Source of the DNA: Prolixibacteraceae bacterium
GTDB lineage: Bacteria; Bacteroidota; Bacteroidia; Bacteroidales; Prolixibacteraceae
Reading direction: 5' to 3'
Length of the DNA stretch: 64,000 nt
Assembly: GCA_021740385.1 (NCBI GenBank)
Contig: JAIOZY010000004.1
Span: 105,407-169,406 of the forward strand
The notes under the pieces are model-generated. The model searched no databases, was not told the DNA's origin, and was given only the letters and a program-made list of their open reading frames with translations. This document shows positions 33,003 to 42,095 of the stretch, one piece after another. Each line of letters opens with the position of its first letter. Positions within the stretch are counted from its first letter, which is position 1. The position numbers were made by a program, and so were the translations under genes.

Positions 33003-35339
33003 ATGGTAGAAAATCTTGTTATTGTAGAGTCGCCCGCGAAAGCTAAAACAATTGAAAAATTTTTGGGTAAAGATTTCATGGTGAAATCAAGCTTTGGTCA
33101 CATCAGAGACCTGACTAAAAAAGAATTTGGTGTTGATGTGAAAAATAACTTCGAACCCGATTACATTGTTTCCGACGATAAAAAGGCTGTTGTTAAAGAG
33201 TTAAAATCGCTTGCCAAAGATGCAAAAACCGTATGGCTGGCATCTGATGAGGACCGCGAAGGGGAAGCCATTGCCTGGCATCTGGCCGAAGTATTAGACA
33301 TTAACGATGAAAAAGTAAAGCGCATTGTTTTTCACGAGATAACAAAAAACGCCATTCTCAAAGCCATTGAAAGCCCCAGGCCCATTAACAAAAACCTGGT
33401 CGATGCACAGCAGGCACGAAGGGTGCTCGACAGGCTGGTGGGTTTTGAGGTGTCGCCGGTGCTTTGGAAAAAGGTAAAACCGCAACTTTCGGCCGGCAGG
33501 GTGCAATCGGTTGCCGTAAGGCTTATCGTTGAACGCGAACGCGAGATCAATAATTTTAAACCCGCTTCATCATTCCGGGTTAACGGCATTTTCAAAATTG
33601 TTGATAAAAGCGGAAAAGAGACCGAACTGAAGGCCGAATTGTCGAAGCGGTTTAGCAATAAAGCCGATGCCGAGGCATTCCTTCAGCGTTCACTTAAAGC
33701 TGAATACGCTGTTGAAAACATCGTTACCAAACCGGCAAAACGCTCACCGGCACCTCCGTTCACTACATCGACACTGCAGCAGGAAGCCAGCCGGAAACTC
33801 GGCTATTCGGTTTCACAAACCATGTCGGTGGCACAGCGCCTCTACGAAGCGGGTAAAATCACCTACATGCGTACCGACTCGGTAAACCTTTCATCGCTGG
33901 CAATAAATACAAGCAAAGCCAAAATAACGGAACTGTATGGCGAAGCGTATTCAAAAACAAGGCAGTTCAAAACTTCGTCGAAAGGCGCCCAGGAAGCCCA
34001 CGAAGCCATCAGGCCCACATATATCGACAAAGAAACCGTTACCGGTACCAAGCAGGAACAGCGGCTATACGACCTCATTTGGAAACGGACTGTTGCTTCA
34101 CAAATGAGCGATGCCCGGTTGGAGAAGACAACCATTACAATAGGTATTTCCAAAACCGATGAAAAATATGTTGCCTCCGGCGAGGTGATCAAATTTGACG
34201 GTTTCCTGAAGGTTTATACCGAATCGACCGATGATGAGGAAGAGAAAAAAAACGGGCAGACTATTTTGCCGCCCCTCGAAATTGGCCGGCAATTGGATTG
34301 TATAGAGGTGCTCGCTGCACAACGTTTTACCTTGCGTCCGCCACGTTATACCGAGGCAAGCCTTGTGAAAAAACTCGAAGAGCAGGGAATTGGCCGCCCG
34401 TCAACCTATGCTCCTATTATTACCACCATACAAAACCGGGGTTATGTTGTTAAAAGCGACCGGCCCGGAGAAGAAAGGAAGTTCGTAACACTTGTGCTAA
34501 AAAACGACAACATTAAAGAAGAAACAAAGACTGAAACATTTGGGCAGGAAAAATCGAAACTCTTCCCAACCGATATCGGTATGGTTGTGACCGATTTTTT
34601 GATGAAGAGCTTTAAATCCATCATGGATTACAACTTTACAGCCAAGGTTGAAGAAGAGTTTGATGAAATTGCCGAAGGCGATTTGGTTTGGAATGAAATG
34701 ATCGGTGATTTTTACAAGCCGTTTCACAACCTTGTTGAAGAATCGTTACAACATTCAGAAAAAGCCAACGGGGAAAGGGTGTTGGGCAGCGATCCCGAAA
34801 CGGGCAAACAGGTATCGGTAAAAATTGGACGCTACGGCCCGCTGGTGCAATTGGGCGAAACAACCGACGGCGAAAATGGCGAAAAACCAAAGTTTGCCAG
34901 TCTGCAACCCGGCCAAAGCATCGAAACCATCACGCTCGACGAAGCACTGTCGTTATTCAGGCTTCCACGCGAAGTGGGCGAGTATGAGGGCAAAAAAGTA
35001 ACCGTTTCTATCGGGCGGTTTGGGCCCTATGTCAGGCACGACAATAAATTCATTTCGCTAAGTAAAACCGACGACCCGTTTTCGGTTGGTATCGACCGTG
35101 CTGTTGAACTGATTGAAGCCAAACGGGAAAAAGACCGCAAAGCCGTGATAAAAGTTTTCGACGAGGATAACGATTTGCGCGTGTTAAACGGTCGGTGGGG
35201 GCCTTATGTTTCGTATAAAAAGAAAAATTATAAAATTCCGAAAAGCACAAAACCGGAAGAACTTAGTTTCGACGATTGCATGAAATTGATCAAAGCCGCA
35301 GATGAAAACCCCAAAAAGGGTAGGCGAAAAAAACAATAA
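33003..35339 (+). CDS. topA: DNA topoisomerase I (TopA)
   Basis: A 778-residue type IA topoisomerase that relaxes negative supercoils. The TOPRIM start is LVIVESPAKAKTIEKFLG, with the acidic motif DEDREGEAIAWH at about 82-93, and the active-site tyrosine is Tyr288 in ITYMRTDSV. Later motifs LIWKRTVASQM and GIGRPSTYAPII are in place. The C-terminus has no zinc-binding cysteine clusters. Instead there are three Topo_C-type repeats (cores GRYGPLV, GRFGPYV, GRWGPYV) and a lysine-rich tail, as in other Bacteroidota TopA proteins. It precedes the arginase-like gene by 46 bp, and then the T9SS cluster. Confidence 0.97.
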   Translation: MVENLVIVESPAKAKTIEKFLGKDFMVKSSFGHIRDLTKKEFGVDVKNNFEPDYIVSDDKKAVVKELKSLAKDAKTVWLASDEDREGEAIAWHLAEVLDINDEKVKRIVFHEITKNAILKAIESPRPINKNLVDAQQARRVLDRLVGFEVSPVLWKKVKPQLSAGRVQSVAVRLIVEREREINNFKPASSFRVNGIFKIVDKSGKETELKAELSKRFSNKADAEAFLQRSLKAEYAVENIVTKPAKRSPAPPFTTSTLQQEASRKLGYSVSQTMSVAQRLYEAGKITYMRTDSVNLSSLAINTSKAKITELYGEAYSKTRQFKTSSKGAQEAHEAIRPTYIDKETVTGTKQEQRLYDLIWKRTVASQMSDARLEKTTITIGISKTDEKYVASGEVIKFDGFLKVYTESTDDEEEKKNGQTILPPLEIGRQLDCIEVLAAQRFTLRPPRYTEASLVKKLEEQGIGRPSTYAPIITTIQNRGYVVKSDRPGEERKFVTLVLKNDNIKEETKTETFGQEKSKLFPTDIGMVVTDFLMKSFKSIMDYNFTAKVEEEFDEIAEGDLVWNEMIGDFYKPFHNLVEESLQHSEKANGERVLGSDPETGKQVSVKIGRYGPLVQLGETTDGENGEKPKFASLQPGQSIETITLDEALSLFRLPREVGEYEGKKVTVSIGRFGPYVRHDNKFISLSKTDDPFSVGIDRAVELIEAKREKDRKAVIKVFDEDNDLRVLNGRWGPYVSYKKKNYKIPKSTKPEELSFDDCMKLIKAADENPKKGRRKKQ

Positions 35340-35344
35340 ACAGC

Positions 35345-35370
35345 AAAAGGCATCGAAAAAGGCGCCTTTT
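35345..35370 (+). terminator. Weak hairpin after topA
   Basis: AAAAGGC (35345-35351) and GCCTTTT (35364-35370) can pair, and a perfect 14-bp palindrome AAAAGGCGCCTTTT covers 35357-35370. No U-run follows, and the next gene begins 15 bp later, so this might be a partial terminator or attenuator only. Confidence 0.3.
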
Positions 35371-35385
35371 AGTGCAACAGCTTAA

Positions 35386-36564
35386 ATGAAACAGGAAAAA
35401 GTCAGCGAACTGCTATCCTATTTCGACCCTGTAAGGGTTGAAGGTTTTACCCGGCGGGATTACCTGAACGATAAATTTTCGTTTGGAAATGCAATTATTA
35501 CACATTTTGGTCAAACCGAATTCGATTTAAGCAAGCGTTTCGAACTGGCCATTATATTTGCAAGAACCGAAATAAACAACGGGGAAAGCATTTCTCCCTG
35601 TCAGCAGGTCAGGGAGGAGCTCTATCATTTAACACGAGTTTCGCCGGTTTTACGGGTTTTTGACCCCGGGAACATGAAAACCGGAAAAACACTGAGCGAT
35701 GCGCTTTTCATCCTCGAAGAAGTATGTTCCATTTTTTTACAAGCGGGCATTAATGTGCTTATTGTAGCAGATAATCAAGACTTAACAATTGGCAATTTCA
35801 ATGCCCTGAAAAACTTTGAGAACGACATAAACCTGGTACATATCGGTTCACACATTCCCCTTGAGGAAGATGAAGCCGGGTATTCCGGTTACCTGGGCCA
35901 TTTAATTGCAAACGAAGCTTCTTCTTTATACAACATTTCATGCCTGGCTTATCAGGCTCATAACACGCATACAAAACAGATAAACAAGCTTTCAGAAAAT
36001 TATTTTGAATATTATCGCTTAGGCCTTATACGCGAGGATTTGCCTAAAGTAGAACCTGTTTTGCGCGATGCCGATTTGGTGAGCTTTAACCTTGGGGCAG
36101 TACGGGGAAGCGATGCCCCCGGGCAGGTAAGCCCTTCGCCAAACGGCCTTTATGCCGAAGAAGCCTGCCAGCTTGCACGTTATGCCGGTATAAGCGACCG
36201 TTGCCGGGCGTTTGGGTTTTATGGCATTGGCGGAATAAACCTGGATGCCGGCCAAACAGCACGGCTGGTTGCACAATGCCTGTGGTATTTTATCGATGGC
36301 TACATGAACCGCAAACACGATTTTCCGGCAATTAAAATTGACGATTATACAAAATATATTGTCGAAACAGACGAAATCGACATTCCCATCGTTTTCTATA
36401 AGAGTGAAAAATCGAAACGCTGGTGGATTGAGGTTTTTAACAAAAAAGAAGATGAAAACGAGCGCGAAAGTGTTATAGTATCTTGTAATGAAGCAGATTA
36501 TGTGCAGGCAAGCAATAACGAAATACCCGAGCGCTGGTGGAATAATTTTAAGAAATTAAGATAA
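35386..36564 (+). CDS. Arginase-fold (ureohydrolase-like) protein with lost metal site
   Basis: A 392-residue protein with the overall order of ureohydrolase motifs, of the type often annotated formimidoylglutamase in Bacteroidota. The Mn ligands are not present. The GGDHS position reads ADNQDL, the DAHxD position reads HIGSHI, and the SxDxD position reads VSFNLGAVRGSDAP. The last still has the surrounding S...AP pattern that makes the alignment readable. The C-terminal YGIGGINLDAGQTARLVAQ helix region also fits the fold. It therefore probably lacks hydrolase activity and may act as a binding or structural protein. It stands between topA and porP, immediately upstream of the T9SS genes. The family call is moderately sure; loss of activity is inference. 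Confidence 0.75.
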   Translation: MKQEKVSELLSYFDPVRVEGFTRRDYLNDKFSFGNAIITHFGQTEFDLSKRFELAIIFARTEINNGESISPCQQVREELYHLTRVSPVLRVFDPGNMKTGKTLSDALFILEEVCSIFLQAGINVLIVADNQDLTIGNFNALKNFENDINLVHIGSHIPLEEDEAGYSGYLGHLIANEASSLYNISCLAYQAHNTHTKQINKLSENYFEYYRLGLIREDLPKVEPVLRDADLVSFNLGAVRGSDAPGQVSPSPNGLYAEEACQLARYAGISDRCRAFGFYGIGGINLDAGQTARLVAQCLWYFIDGYMNRKHDFPAIKIDDYTKYIVETDEIDIPIVFYKSEKSKRWWIEVFNKKEDENERESVIVSCNEADYVQASNNEIPERWWNNFKKLR

Positions 36565-36600
36565 ACATAACCGGAAGGGAATTAATTAATCCGAATATCG

Positions 36601-36608
36601 TATTTTTG
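36601..36608 (+). promoter_or_regulatory. Candidate -7 promoter element of the porP-gldKLMN operon
   Basis: TATTTTTG matches TAnnTTTG exactly and is 42 bp before the porP start at 36651. It overlaps the alternative upstream TTG start (36606), which argues for the later ATG. A -33 TTG is not evident at normal spacing. Confidence 0.42.
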
Positions 36609-36650
36609 TTTTTCGTCAAACCCGGCATGAAAAGAGAAGGCAGCTTTTTT

Positions 36651-37622
36651 ATGAAAAAATTTTTTTCTTTTTTTATTTTGTATATATTGGTTAATTTAGC
36701 AGCTAATGCTCAACAGGAACCATTGTTTAGTCAGTATATGTTTTTGCGTACAACGACAAACCCTGGTTATGTTGGTGCTAAAAAAACAATAAATGCAACG
36801 TTTTGTAACCGGACAATGTTTGCAGGTTTTGGCGATGGAAGGCCGGTTACGTCAGTGTTTGGAGTGGAAGCTCCTTTTGACTTATTTGGCATCCGGAGCG
36901 GGTTTGGGATGAATATTGTAAGTGATCAAATTGGTTTTTTCGAAAATGTGAAAGTCGATTTAACCTATACCTATCACCATAAGTTTCAAACCGGCACATT
37001 GGGCGGAGGCTTAACTGTTGGGTTTACTGATTGGAGCATCCAGCCGGAATGGTTTTCCCCCAGCGATGGTGAAATATTTGTTTCGGCCGAAAGTGATCAG
37101 TTTGTACCCGTGCAGTTCTCAACCATTGTAACCGGTGTGGGATTTGGTGCATATTACGAAACCCCGAAATATTATTTGGGTTTTTCTGCAACAAATTTAA
37201 ACAGAGGTGGTATATTTGATCCGGAAGATGAAATTGAGACGGAATACATGTTTTATTCATCTCATTTCTATTTAACAGGGACATACAATATTGAAATGCC
37301 CGATCCGTTATTTGATGTGCAGCCTTCGTTTGTCCTGCGGACCGATTTGGCTGCGTTTATGCTTGATTTAAACGGGACTGTATTATACAAAGACCGTTAT
37401 TGGGCTGGTTTTGGACTAAGGGTTTCGCCGGCAAATTTAGCAGCGGTAACCTTTTTAGGTGGTTTGGAATTAATAAATGGATTAAATATAGGTTATGCCA
37501 TGGATGTAAATACGAGTTCGCTTTTTTCAAATGGAGCTACATCGCATGAAGTAATTGTAACATACTCGTTTAATATAGATACAAAGCGAGATCAAAAATA
37601 CAAGAGTGTCAGGTATTTGTAG
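36651..37622 (+). CDS. porP: PorP/SprF-family type IX secretion outer-membrane protein
   Basis: A 323-residue outer-membrane protein from ATG 36651 (MKKFFSFFILYILVNLAANA, signal peptide). The mature start QQEPLFSQYMFLRTTTNPGYVG is diagnostic of the PorP/SprF family, which begins with a PLFSQY-type motif. The rest is a barrel of about 14 strands, ending YSFNIDTKRDQKYKSVRYL. In T9SS, PorP-type proteins join the outer-membrane PorK/N ring complex, and other members anchor or export particular substrates. It is the first gene of the cluster, 17 bp before gldK. Confidence 0.92.
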   Translation: MKKFFSFFILYILVNLAANAQQEPLFSQYMFLRTTTNPGYVGAKKTINATFCNRTMFAGFGDGRPVTSVFGVEAPFDLFGIRSGFGMNIVSDQIGFFENVKVDLTYTYHHKFQTGTLGGGLTVGFTDWSIQPEWFSPSDGEIFVSAESDQFVPVQFSTIVTGVGFGAYYETPKYYLGFSATNLNRGGIFDPEDEIETEYMFYSSHFYLTGTYNIEMPDPLFDVQPSFVLRTDLAAFMLDLNGTVLYKDRYWAGFGLRVSPANLAAVTFLGGLELINGLNIGYAMDVNTSSLFSNGATSHEVIVTYSFNIDTKRDQKYKSVRYL

Positions 37623-37639
37623 AATTGAATTCTAACGAT

Positions 37640-38971
37640 ATGAAAAAATACAAATTGATTATTGGGCTGTTGGTTATCTTCACGGTTGTAAGCTGTACGC
37701 AAACCGGTGAAAGCGGAGAACTGTTAGGGTCTTCGCGAAACAGTAAATGGTTCGAGCCAGTCCCCTTTGGAATGACATTTATCCGCAGGGGTTCTATCAG
37801 GGTTGGCCCAAGTGACGAGGATCCTACCGGGTCAATTACCCCAACCAATACCATCTCGATTGATGCATTTTGGATGGACGATTCGGAAATTACCAACAAT
37901 GAGTACAGGCAGTTTGTAAAGTGGGTTATCGATTCATCGGCCATTCAGTTACTTTATGAAAATGACCCTTCTCCCGGAACGCCGTATGCTTTTTTTGATG
38001 TAAATGACGTTTTTACACATCTCGATCTTAAGGCGGAATATGACTGGAACAGCGATGATTCAATTGTATTGGAACCTTTAGTAATGCCTGTGAATGAACG
38101 TTTTTTCAGAAAGCGGGAAATCGACACACGCAAGCTTATTTTCGATTATGCCTGGATCGATTTTCAGGAAGCCGCAAAAAGGGTAAACAGTTTTGTTTAC
38201 GATTACGATGAAAACGGCGAATTAAAACCCGGAAGCGGGCATTATGCCTCTAATGTCGACCGTTCACATTTCATCCGGCACGAGCGGGTTCCTGTTTATC
38301 CCGACACACTGTGCTGGATCAGGGATTTTACCTATTCCTACAACGAACCATGGGCTCAAAAATATTTTCACCACCCCGGTTTCGATGAATACCCGGTTGT
38401 GGGTGTTAACTGGGAGCAGGCCAATGCCTTTTGCCAGTGGCGGACAAAAATGCAGGATGCTTTTTTCTCTAAAATTGGTCAGGCAACCGTTATGCCATAC
38501 CGCCTGCCAACTGAATACGAGTGGGAATATGCAGCCCGTGGCGGCCTGCAGAACTCTATGTACCCCTGGGGCGGCTATTATTCCCGCAACCAAATGGGGG
38601 AATTTATGGCCAACTACAAGCCCATGCGCGGTAACTATATCGAGGATGGTGGCCTGGCAACCATGAAAGTGGGCAGTTACCCGCCCAACGACTTTGGCCT
38701 GTACGACATGGCCGGTAATGTGGCGGAATGGACCATTACGGCTTACGATCCCATGTCGAAAGCCGTGATAAACCAGCTTAACCCCGACTTTAAATACAAT
38801 GCCAAAGTTACCGACCCCCCGGCATTGAAGCGGAAAGTAATCAGGGGAGGCTCATGGAAAGATGTTGGTTATTTCATACAAGTTTCAACCAGCACATACG
38901 AATACCAGGATTCAGCCAGATCGTTTATAGGGTTTCGCTGTGTAAGGTCATCTTTTGGAAACGATTTTTAA
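37640..38971 (+). CDS. gldK: T9SS lipoprotein GldK (PorK-type ring component)
   Basis: A 443-residue lipoprotein from ATG 37640, with signal sequence and lipobox ending VVSC. The mature part is an FGE-sulfatase fold: GMTFIRRGSIRVG and IDAFWMDDSEITNNEYRQFV at the start, the RLPTEYEWEYAARGG core, YDMAGNVAEWT, and the ending RKVIRGGSWKDVGYF...IGFRCVR. It uses the FGE scaffold without known enzyme activity. GldK and GldN form the large periplasmic ring attached to the outer membrane in the T9SS. A second gldK follows the terminator at 43015. Confidence 0.95.
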   Translation: MKKYKLIIGLLVIFTVVSCTQTGESGELLGSSRNSKWFEPVPFGMTFIRRGSIRVGPSDEDPTGSITPTNTISIDAFWMDDSEITNNEYRQFVKWVIDSSAIQLLYENDPSPGTPYAFFDVNDVFTHLDLKAEYDWNSDDSIVLEPLVMPVNERFFRKREIDTRKLIFDYAWIDFQEAAKRVNSFVYDYDENGELKPGSGHYASNVDRSHFIRHERVPVYPDTLCWIRDFTYSYNEPWAQKYFHHPGFDEYPVVGVNWEQANAFCQWRTKMQDAFFSKIGQATVMPYRLPTEYEWEYAARGGLQNSMYPWGGYYSRNQMGEFMANYKPMRGNYIEDGGLATMKVGSYPPNDFGLYDMAGNVAEWTITAYDPMSKAVINQLNPDFKYNAKVTDPPALKRKVIRGGSWKDVGYFIQVSTSTYEYQDSARSFIGFRCVRSSFGNDF

Positions 38972-38996
38972 TTAATTACAATAATATTACATTGAA

Positions 38997-40259
38997 ATGA
39001 ATATTGGGGATTTCTTACATTCAAGAAGGTGGAGGCTCATCCAGAATTATATATACAGCTGGGGGGCATCGGTAGTATTGATGGGCGCTCTTTTTAAACT
39101 TGAGCATTTGCCCGGTGCTTCAATCTTTCTGGGCGTTGGCCTTTCTATTGAAGCGATAATTTTCTTTGTGTCGGCCTTTGAACCGCTTATGGAATTGCCC
39201 GACTGGAAAAAGGTATATCCTCAATTGAGGACGAAAGAAGATGGCGAAAAAAATACAATAATTTACGATGAATTAGATAAAACATATTATCGTGGGCCGG
39301 GCAAAGGCACTGTTCAGGGCGGTGGTGAGTCTGTTCCGGGTATTCCCGACGAACAGCTTTCCAAACTGAAAGACAGTCTGCAAAAGCTGTCCGATACGGC
39401 CAACGGTTTGTCCGACCTTTCTTCGGCAACTGCTGCAACCGAAGGTTTTGTTAAAAACATGAACGAAGCATCAACATCAATCGGGCAGGTAACCGATTTT
39501 AACAAAAAGGCAACGGAACAAATCGGACAAACCATGTCCGACCTTTCTGTTAATTACCAGTCGGCAGCAAACACAGTTAAAGAATCGGCCGGAAAAGCAT
39601 CTTCCGAAATAGACAAATCACTGAACAACCTTTCTTCAACAGTAAGTTCTACTGCTGAAAGCATGAAAGAACAGGTTGGAAAAGTATCGCAAGGGTTGGA
39701 TAAAACCATGTCTGATATGTCGGGTTCGGTAAACGAATCGGTTAATGCTTTGAAAGGTAACGTAGAGAAAGCATCGGGAGATATGGGTAAAACCGTAAAC
39801 GATTTGTCCGCTTCGTTTAAAACCACAGCCAATAACCTGAAGGAAAACGGAGAACAAATCTCATCGGATTTGAAGCAAACCGGTATGGAATTTTCGAAAA
39901 AACTCAATGCTTCGGCCGACGAACTGACATCGTCGTACAAAAAAATGACCGGTTCGCTTGCCAATGGATATAAGGGATTAGAGAAGAGTGCCGGGAAATA
40001 TGTCGAAGGTATCGACAAATTGAATAAGAACCTGGCAGCGGTGAATGCAGCTTACGAAATTCATTTGAAAGGCGCCCATAAAGTTGAAGAGATGGTTAAA
40101 AACTATTCGGGTAACGTTGGTGAAATAGGAAAACTGCTCGAAACATCTGTTGAAGAAACCCGAAAATTCAACGAAAATACGAAAGAGATAAATGACAGTA
40201 TTCAGGCCCTAAATAAAATTTATGGCCGCATGCTGGGCGCTTTAAACAATAAAAAGTAA
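38997..40259 (+). CDS. gldL: T9SS/gliding motor protein GldL (PorL)
   Basis: A 420-residue inner-membrane protein. Two transmembrane helices at about 19-33 and 41-60 contain Glu52 (LSIEAIIFF), which corresponds to the proton-pathway glutamate of GldL, and KLEHLPG between them. The FVSAFEPLMELPDWKKVYP stretch is diagnostic. The long remainder (about 110-420) is Ser/Ala/Lys-rich coiled coil built of degenerate repeats with cores like SSLDKTMSDMSGSVNES. With GldM it makes the proton-driven rotary motor that energises T9SS and gliding. The cytoplasmic tail is much longer than the ~215-residue flavobacterial protein. The gene is 25 bp after gldK and 13 bp before gldM. Confidence 0.95.
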   Translation: MNIGDFLHSRRWRLIQNYIYSWGASVVLMGALFKLEHLPGASIFLGVGLSIEAIIFFVSAFEPLMELPDWKKVYPQLRTKEDGEKNTIIYDELDKTYYRGPGKGTVQGGGESVPGIPDEQLSKLKDSLQKLSDTANGLSDLSSATAATEGFVKNMNEASTSIGQVTDFNKKATEQIGQTMSDLSVNYQSAANTVKESAGKASSEIDKSLNNLSSTVSSTAESMKEQVGKVSQGLDKTMSDMSGSVNESVNALKGNVEKASGDMGKTVNDLSASFKTTANNLKENGEQISSDLKQTGMEFSKKLNASADELTSSYKKMTGSLANGYKGLEKSAGKYVEGIDKLNKNLAAVNAAYEIHLKGAHKVEEMVKNYSGNVGEIGKLLETSVEETRKFNENTKEINDSIQALNKIYGRMLGALNNKK

Positions 40260-40272
40260 TCAGGGATAGCGT

Positions 40273-42072
40273 ATGGGAACCAAGAATTGTCCGGAAACCC
40301 CACGGCAAAAGATGATCAATATGATGTATTTAGTGCTAACGGCTATGTTGGCACTAAACGTCGCTGCTGAAACCCTGAAGGCGTTTAAAATTATCGACCT
40401 TAGCCTGATGAAATCATACGATAATTTTACCACCAGCAACAAGGATTTTATCGATGATTATTTCCGTGAAGCATACCGAAACGATACAATAAAGGCCCGT
40501 GATATGCTTGAACTGGCTGAAATTGTACAGGGTAAAACCGATTCACTCATTAACTACATTTTTGAAATGAAGCGGAGTTTGGTCGAGGGCGTAGGCGGGT
40601 ATGAAAAGGAACCCGGTGAAGAGGTGTCGGGCGAGGTAAGTACCGTAGTAATTGAGAAAATACTGCAAAATGGAACTTTACAAACCGATACCCTTGTGCT
40701 TAAACGACAGGATGACCTGAACATCTCGCCTGAAATTATGCTCACCAAGGGTAAAGGAAAAGAATTGCAGGACTCCATTTTGAACTATCGCGACTTCCTG
40801 GTAACCTTTTACAAACTCGACAGGGACAGTGTTGCCATGTACCGCAATTTACTGGTGCCTGACGAAAAGGGCGAAAACCACATAAATAAATATAAAATAC
40901 TCGAAAATCTTGATTTGTTGACGGGTAAATACGATCAACAAAAAATTGCGATTGTTAAAGAGGCTCTTGATGTAGAAGATCCCGATCGTGAAGAACGCGG
41001 GATTGATGCTGATGCATCTTTAAATTTCAGGACATGGGCACAGGAAAATTTCGAGGCCAGCCCGGTAATTGCAAGCATTTCGCTGCTTTCAAAATTACAA
41101 ATTGATATACGTAATGCAGAGTCGGCCATTTTACGGCACTTGTTCGACAAAATTTATGAATCGAACATTAAGGTTACAAACCTAAAACCTACTGTAATCC
41201 CAAATTCGAATTTTGTTTTTCAGGGTGATGAGTACAGTGCGCGAATCTTTCTTTCTGCCGAAGATTCATCGCTTAAGCCATCGGTGTATATCAACGGAAG
41301 CAAAAAACCGTTGCCAATTGTAAACAATGAAGCAATATACAGGATTAATGCCGACAGGCCGGGAACATACACTTTTAATGGCGAAATAAGGTATCCATTC
41401 CCCGGCAGTGACGACTCTATCAGCAATTTCTTTACACGGGAATTTGAAGTAGCTCCGCCACAGGTAACGGTTTCTCCTACAAAAATGAATGTTTTATACA
41501 AGGATGTGCCCGGCGGCAACCCAATCAGTATTTCAGTACCAGCCCTACCGGTAAACAGGATCAGGCCTGAAATGAAACACGGAAGAATAGAACCCGATCC
41601 CAATAATCCGAATAGTTGGTTGGCATTCCCTACAGGCAGGGCCGACCTTGATACGGCCAGGATAATTGTTAATGCCGAAATAGGCGGTGAGTTACGAAAA
41701 ATGGGCGAAATGGATTTCAGGATTAAAGATGTTCCAACACCCATTACCAAAGTTGCCAACAAATCATCGGGTACAATCGGAAGTAATATTTTACCAGTTG
41801 TATCGGGTGTTTATGCCGACATGGGCGACTTCCTCTTCGACCTGGAATGGGAAGTAACAAGTTTCGATTTATCGGTGGTTTCCCATGGCTATACAACAAA
41901 TTATCAAACAACAGGATACAGGTTTACTAACGAGCAGCGGCAAATACTGCAGGATTTGGGATCCGGTGATATGCTGATGATCAGTAATGTTAAGGGGCGG
42001 ATTCGTTCGGAACCCGGTGAAGAGCCAAAACCCGAGCGGCCGTTAACCCCAGTTATTTTAACCGTTAATTAA
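40273..42072 (+). CDS. gldM: T9SS/gliding motor protein GldM (PorM)
   Basis: A 599-residue protein with one N-terminal transmembrane helix (PRQKMINMMYLVLTAMLALN, residues 10-29) including the conserved Arg11 that faces the GldL glutamate. The rest is periplasmic: a helical D1 domain at about 35-315, then beta domains (D2-D4) at about 318-599, ending with a TPVILTVN strand. It is longer than the 513-residue flavobacterial GldM, with an extra acidic segment around 130-165. GldM carries torque from the GldL motor to the GldK/GldN ring. The stop is 23 bp before gldN. Confidence 0.94.
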   Translation: MGTKNCPETPRQKMINMMYLVLTAMLALNVAAETLKAFKIIDLSLMKSYDNFTTSNKDFIDDYFREAYRNDTIKARDMLELAEIVQGKTDSLINYIFEMKRSLVEGVGGYEKEPGEEVSGEVSTVVIEKILQNGTLQTDTLVLKRQDDLNISPEIMLTKGKGKELQDSILNYRDFLVTFYKLDRDSVAMYRNLLVPDEKGENHINKYKILENLDLLTGKYDQQKIAIVKEALDVEDPDREERGIDADASLNFRTWAQENFEASPVIASISLLSKLQIDIRNAESAILRHLFDKIYESNIKVTNLKPTVIPNSNFVFQGDEYSARIFLSAEDSSLKPSVYINGSKKPLPIVNNEAIYRINADRPGTYTFNGEIRYPFPGSDDSISNFFTREFEVAPPQVTVSPTKMNVLYKDVPGGNPISISVPALPVNRIRPEMKHGRIEPDPNNPNSWLAFPTGRADLDTARIIVNAEIGGELRKMGEMDFRIKDVPTPITKVANKSSGTIGSNILPVVSGVYADMGDFLFDLEWEVTSFDLSVVSHGYTTNYQTTGYRFTNEQRQILQDLGSGDMLMISNVKGRIRSEPGEEPKPERPLTPVILTVN

Positions 42073-42095
42073 AAATGCATATAAAACCTTTTGGT

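Noticed and set aside
35386..36564. Annotation as active formimidoylglutamase of histidine breakdown.
   Set aside because: Metal ligands are absent in all three motifs and no other hut genes are near.
39554..40018. A 154-codon open frame opposite gldL.
   Set aside because: Produced by the repetitive Ser/Ala-rich coding of gldL on the other strand; low-complexity and with no start signal.
41220..41762. A 180-codon open frame opposite gldM.
   Set aside because: Antisense to a certain gene, with composition of a shadow frame and no family features.
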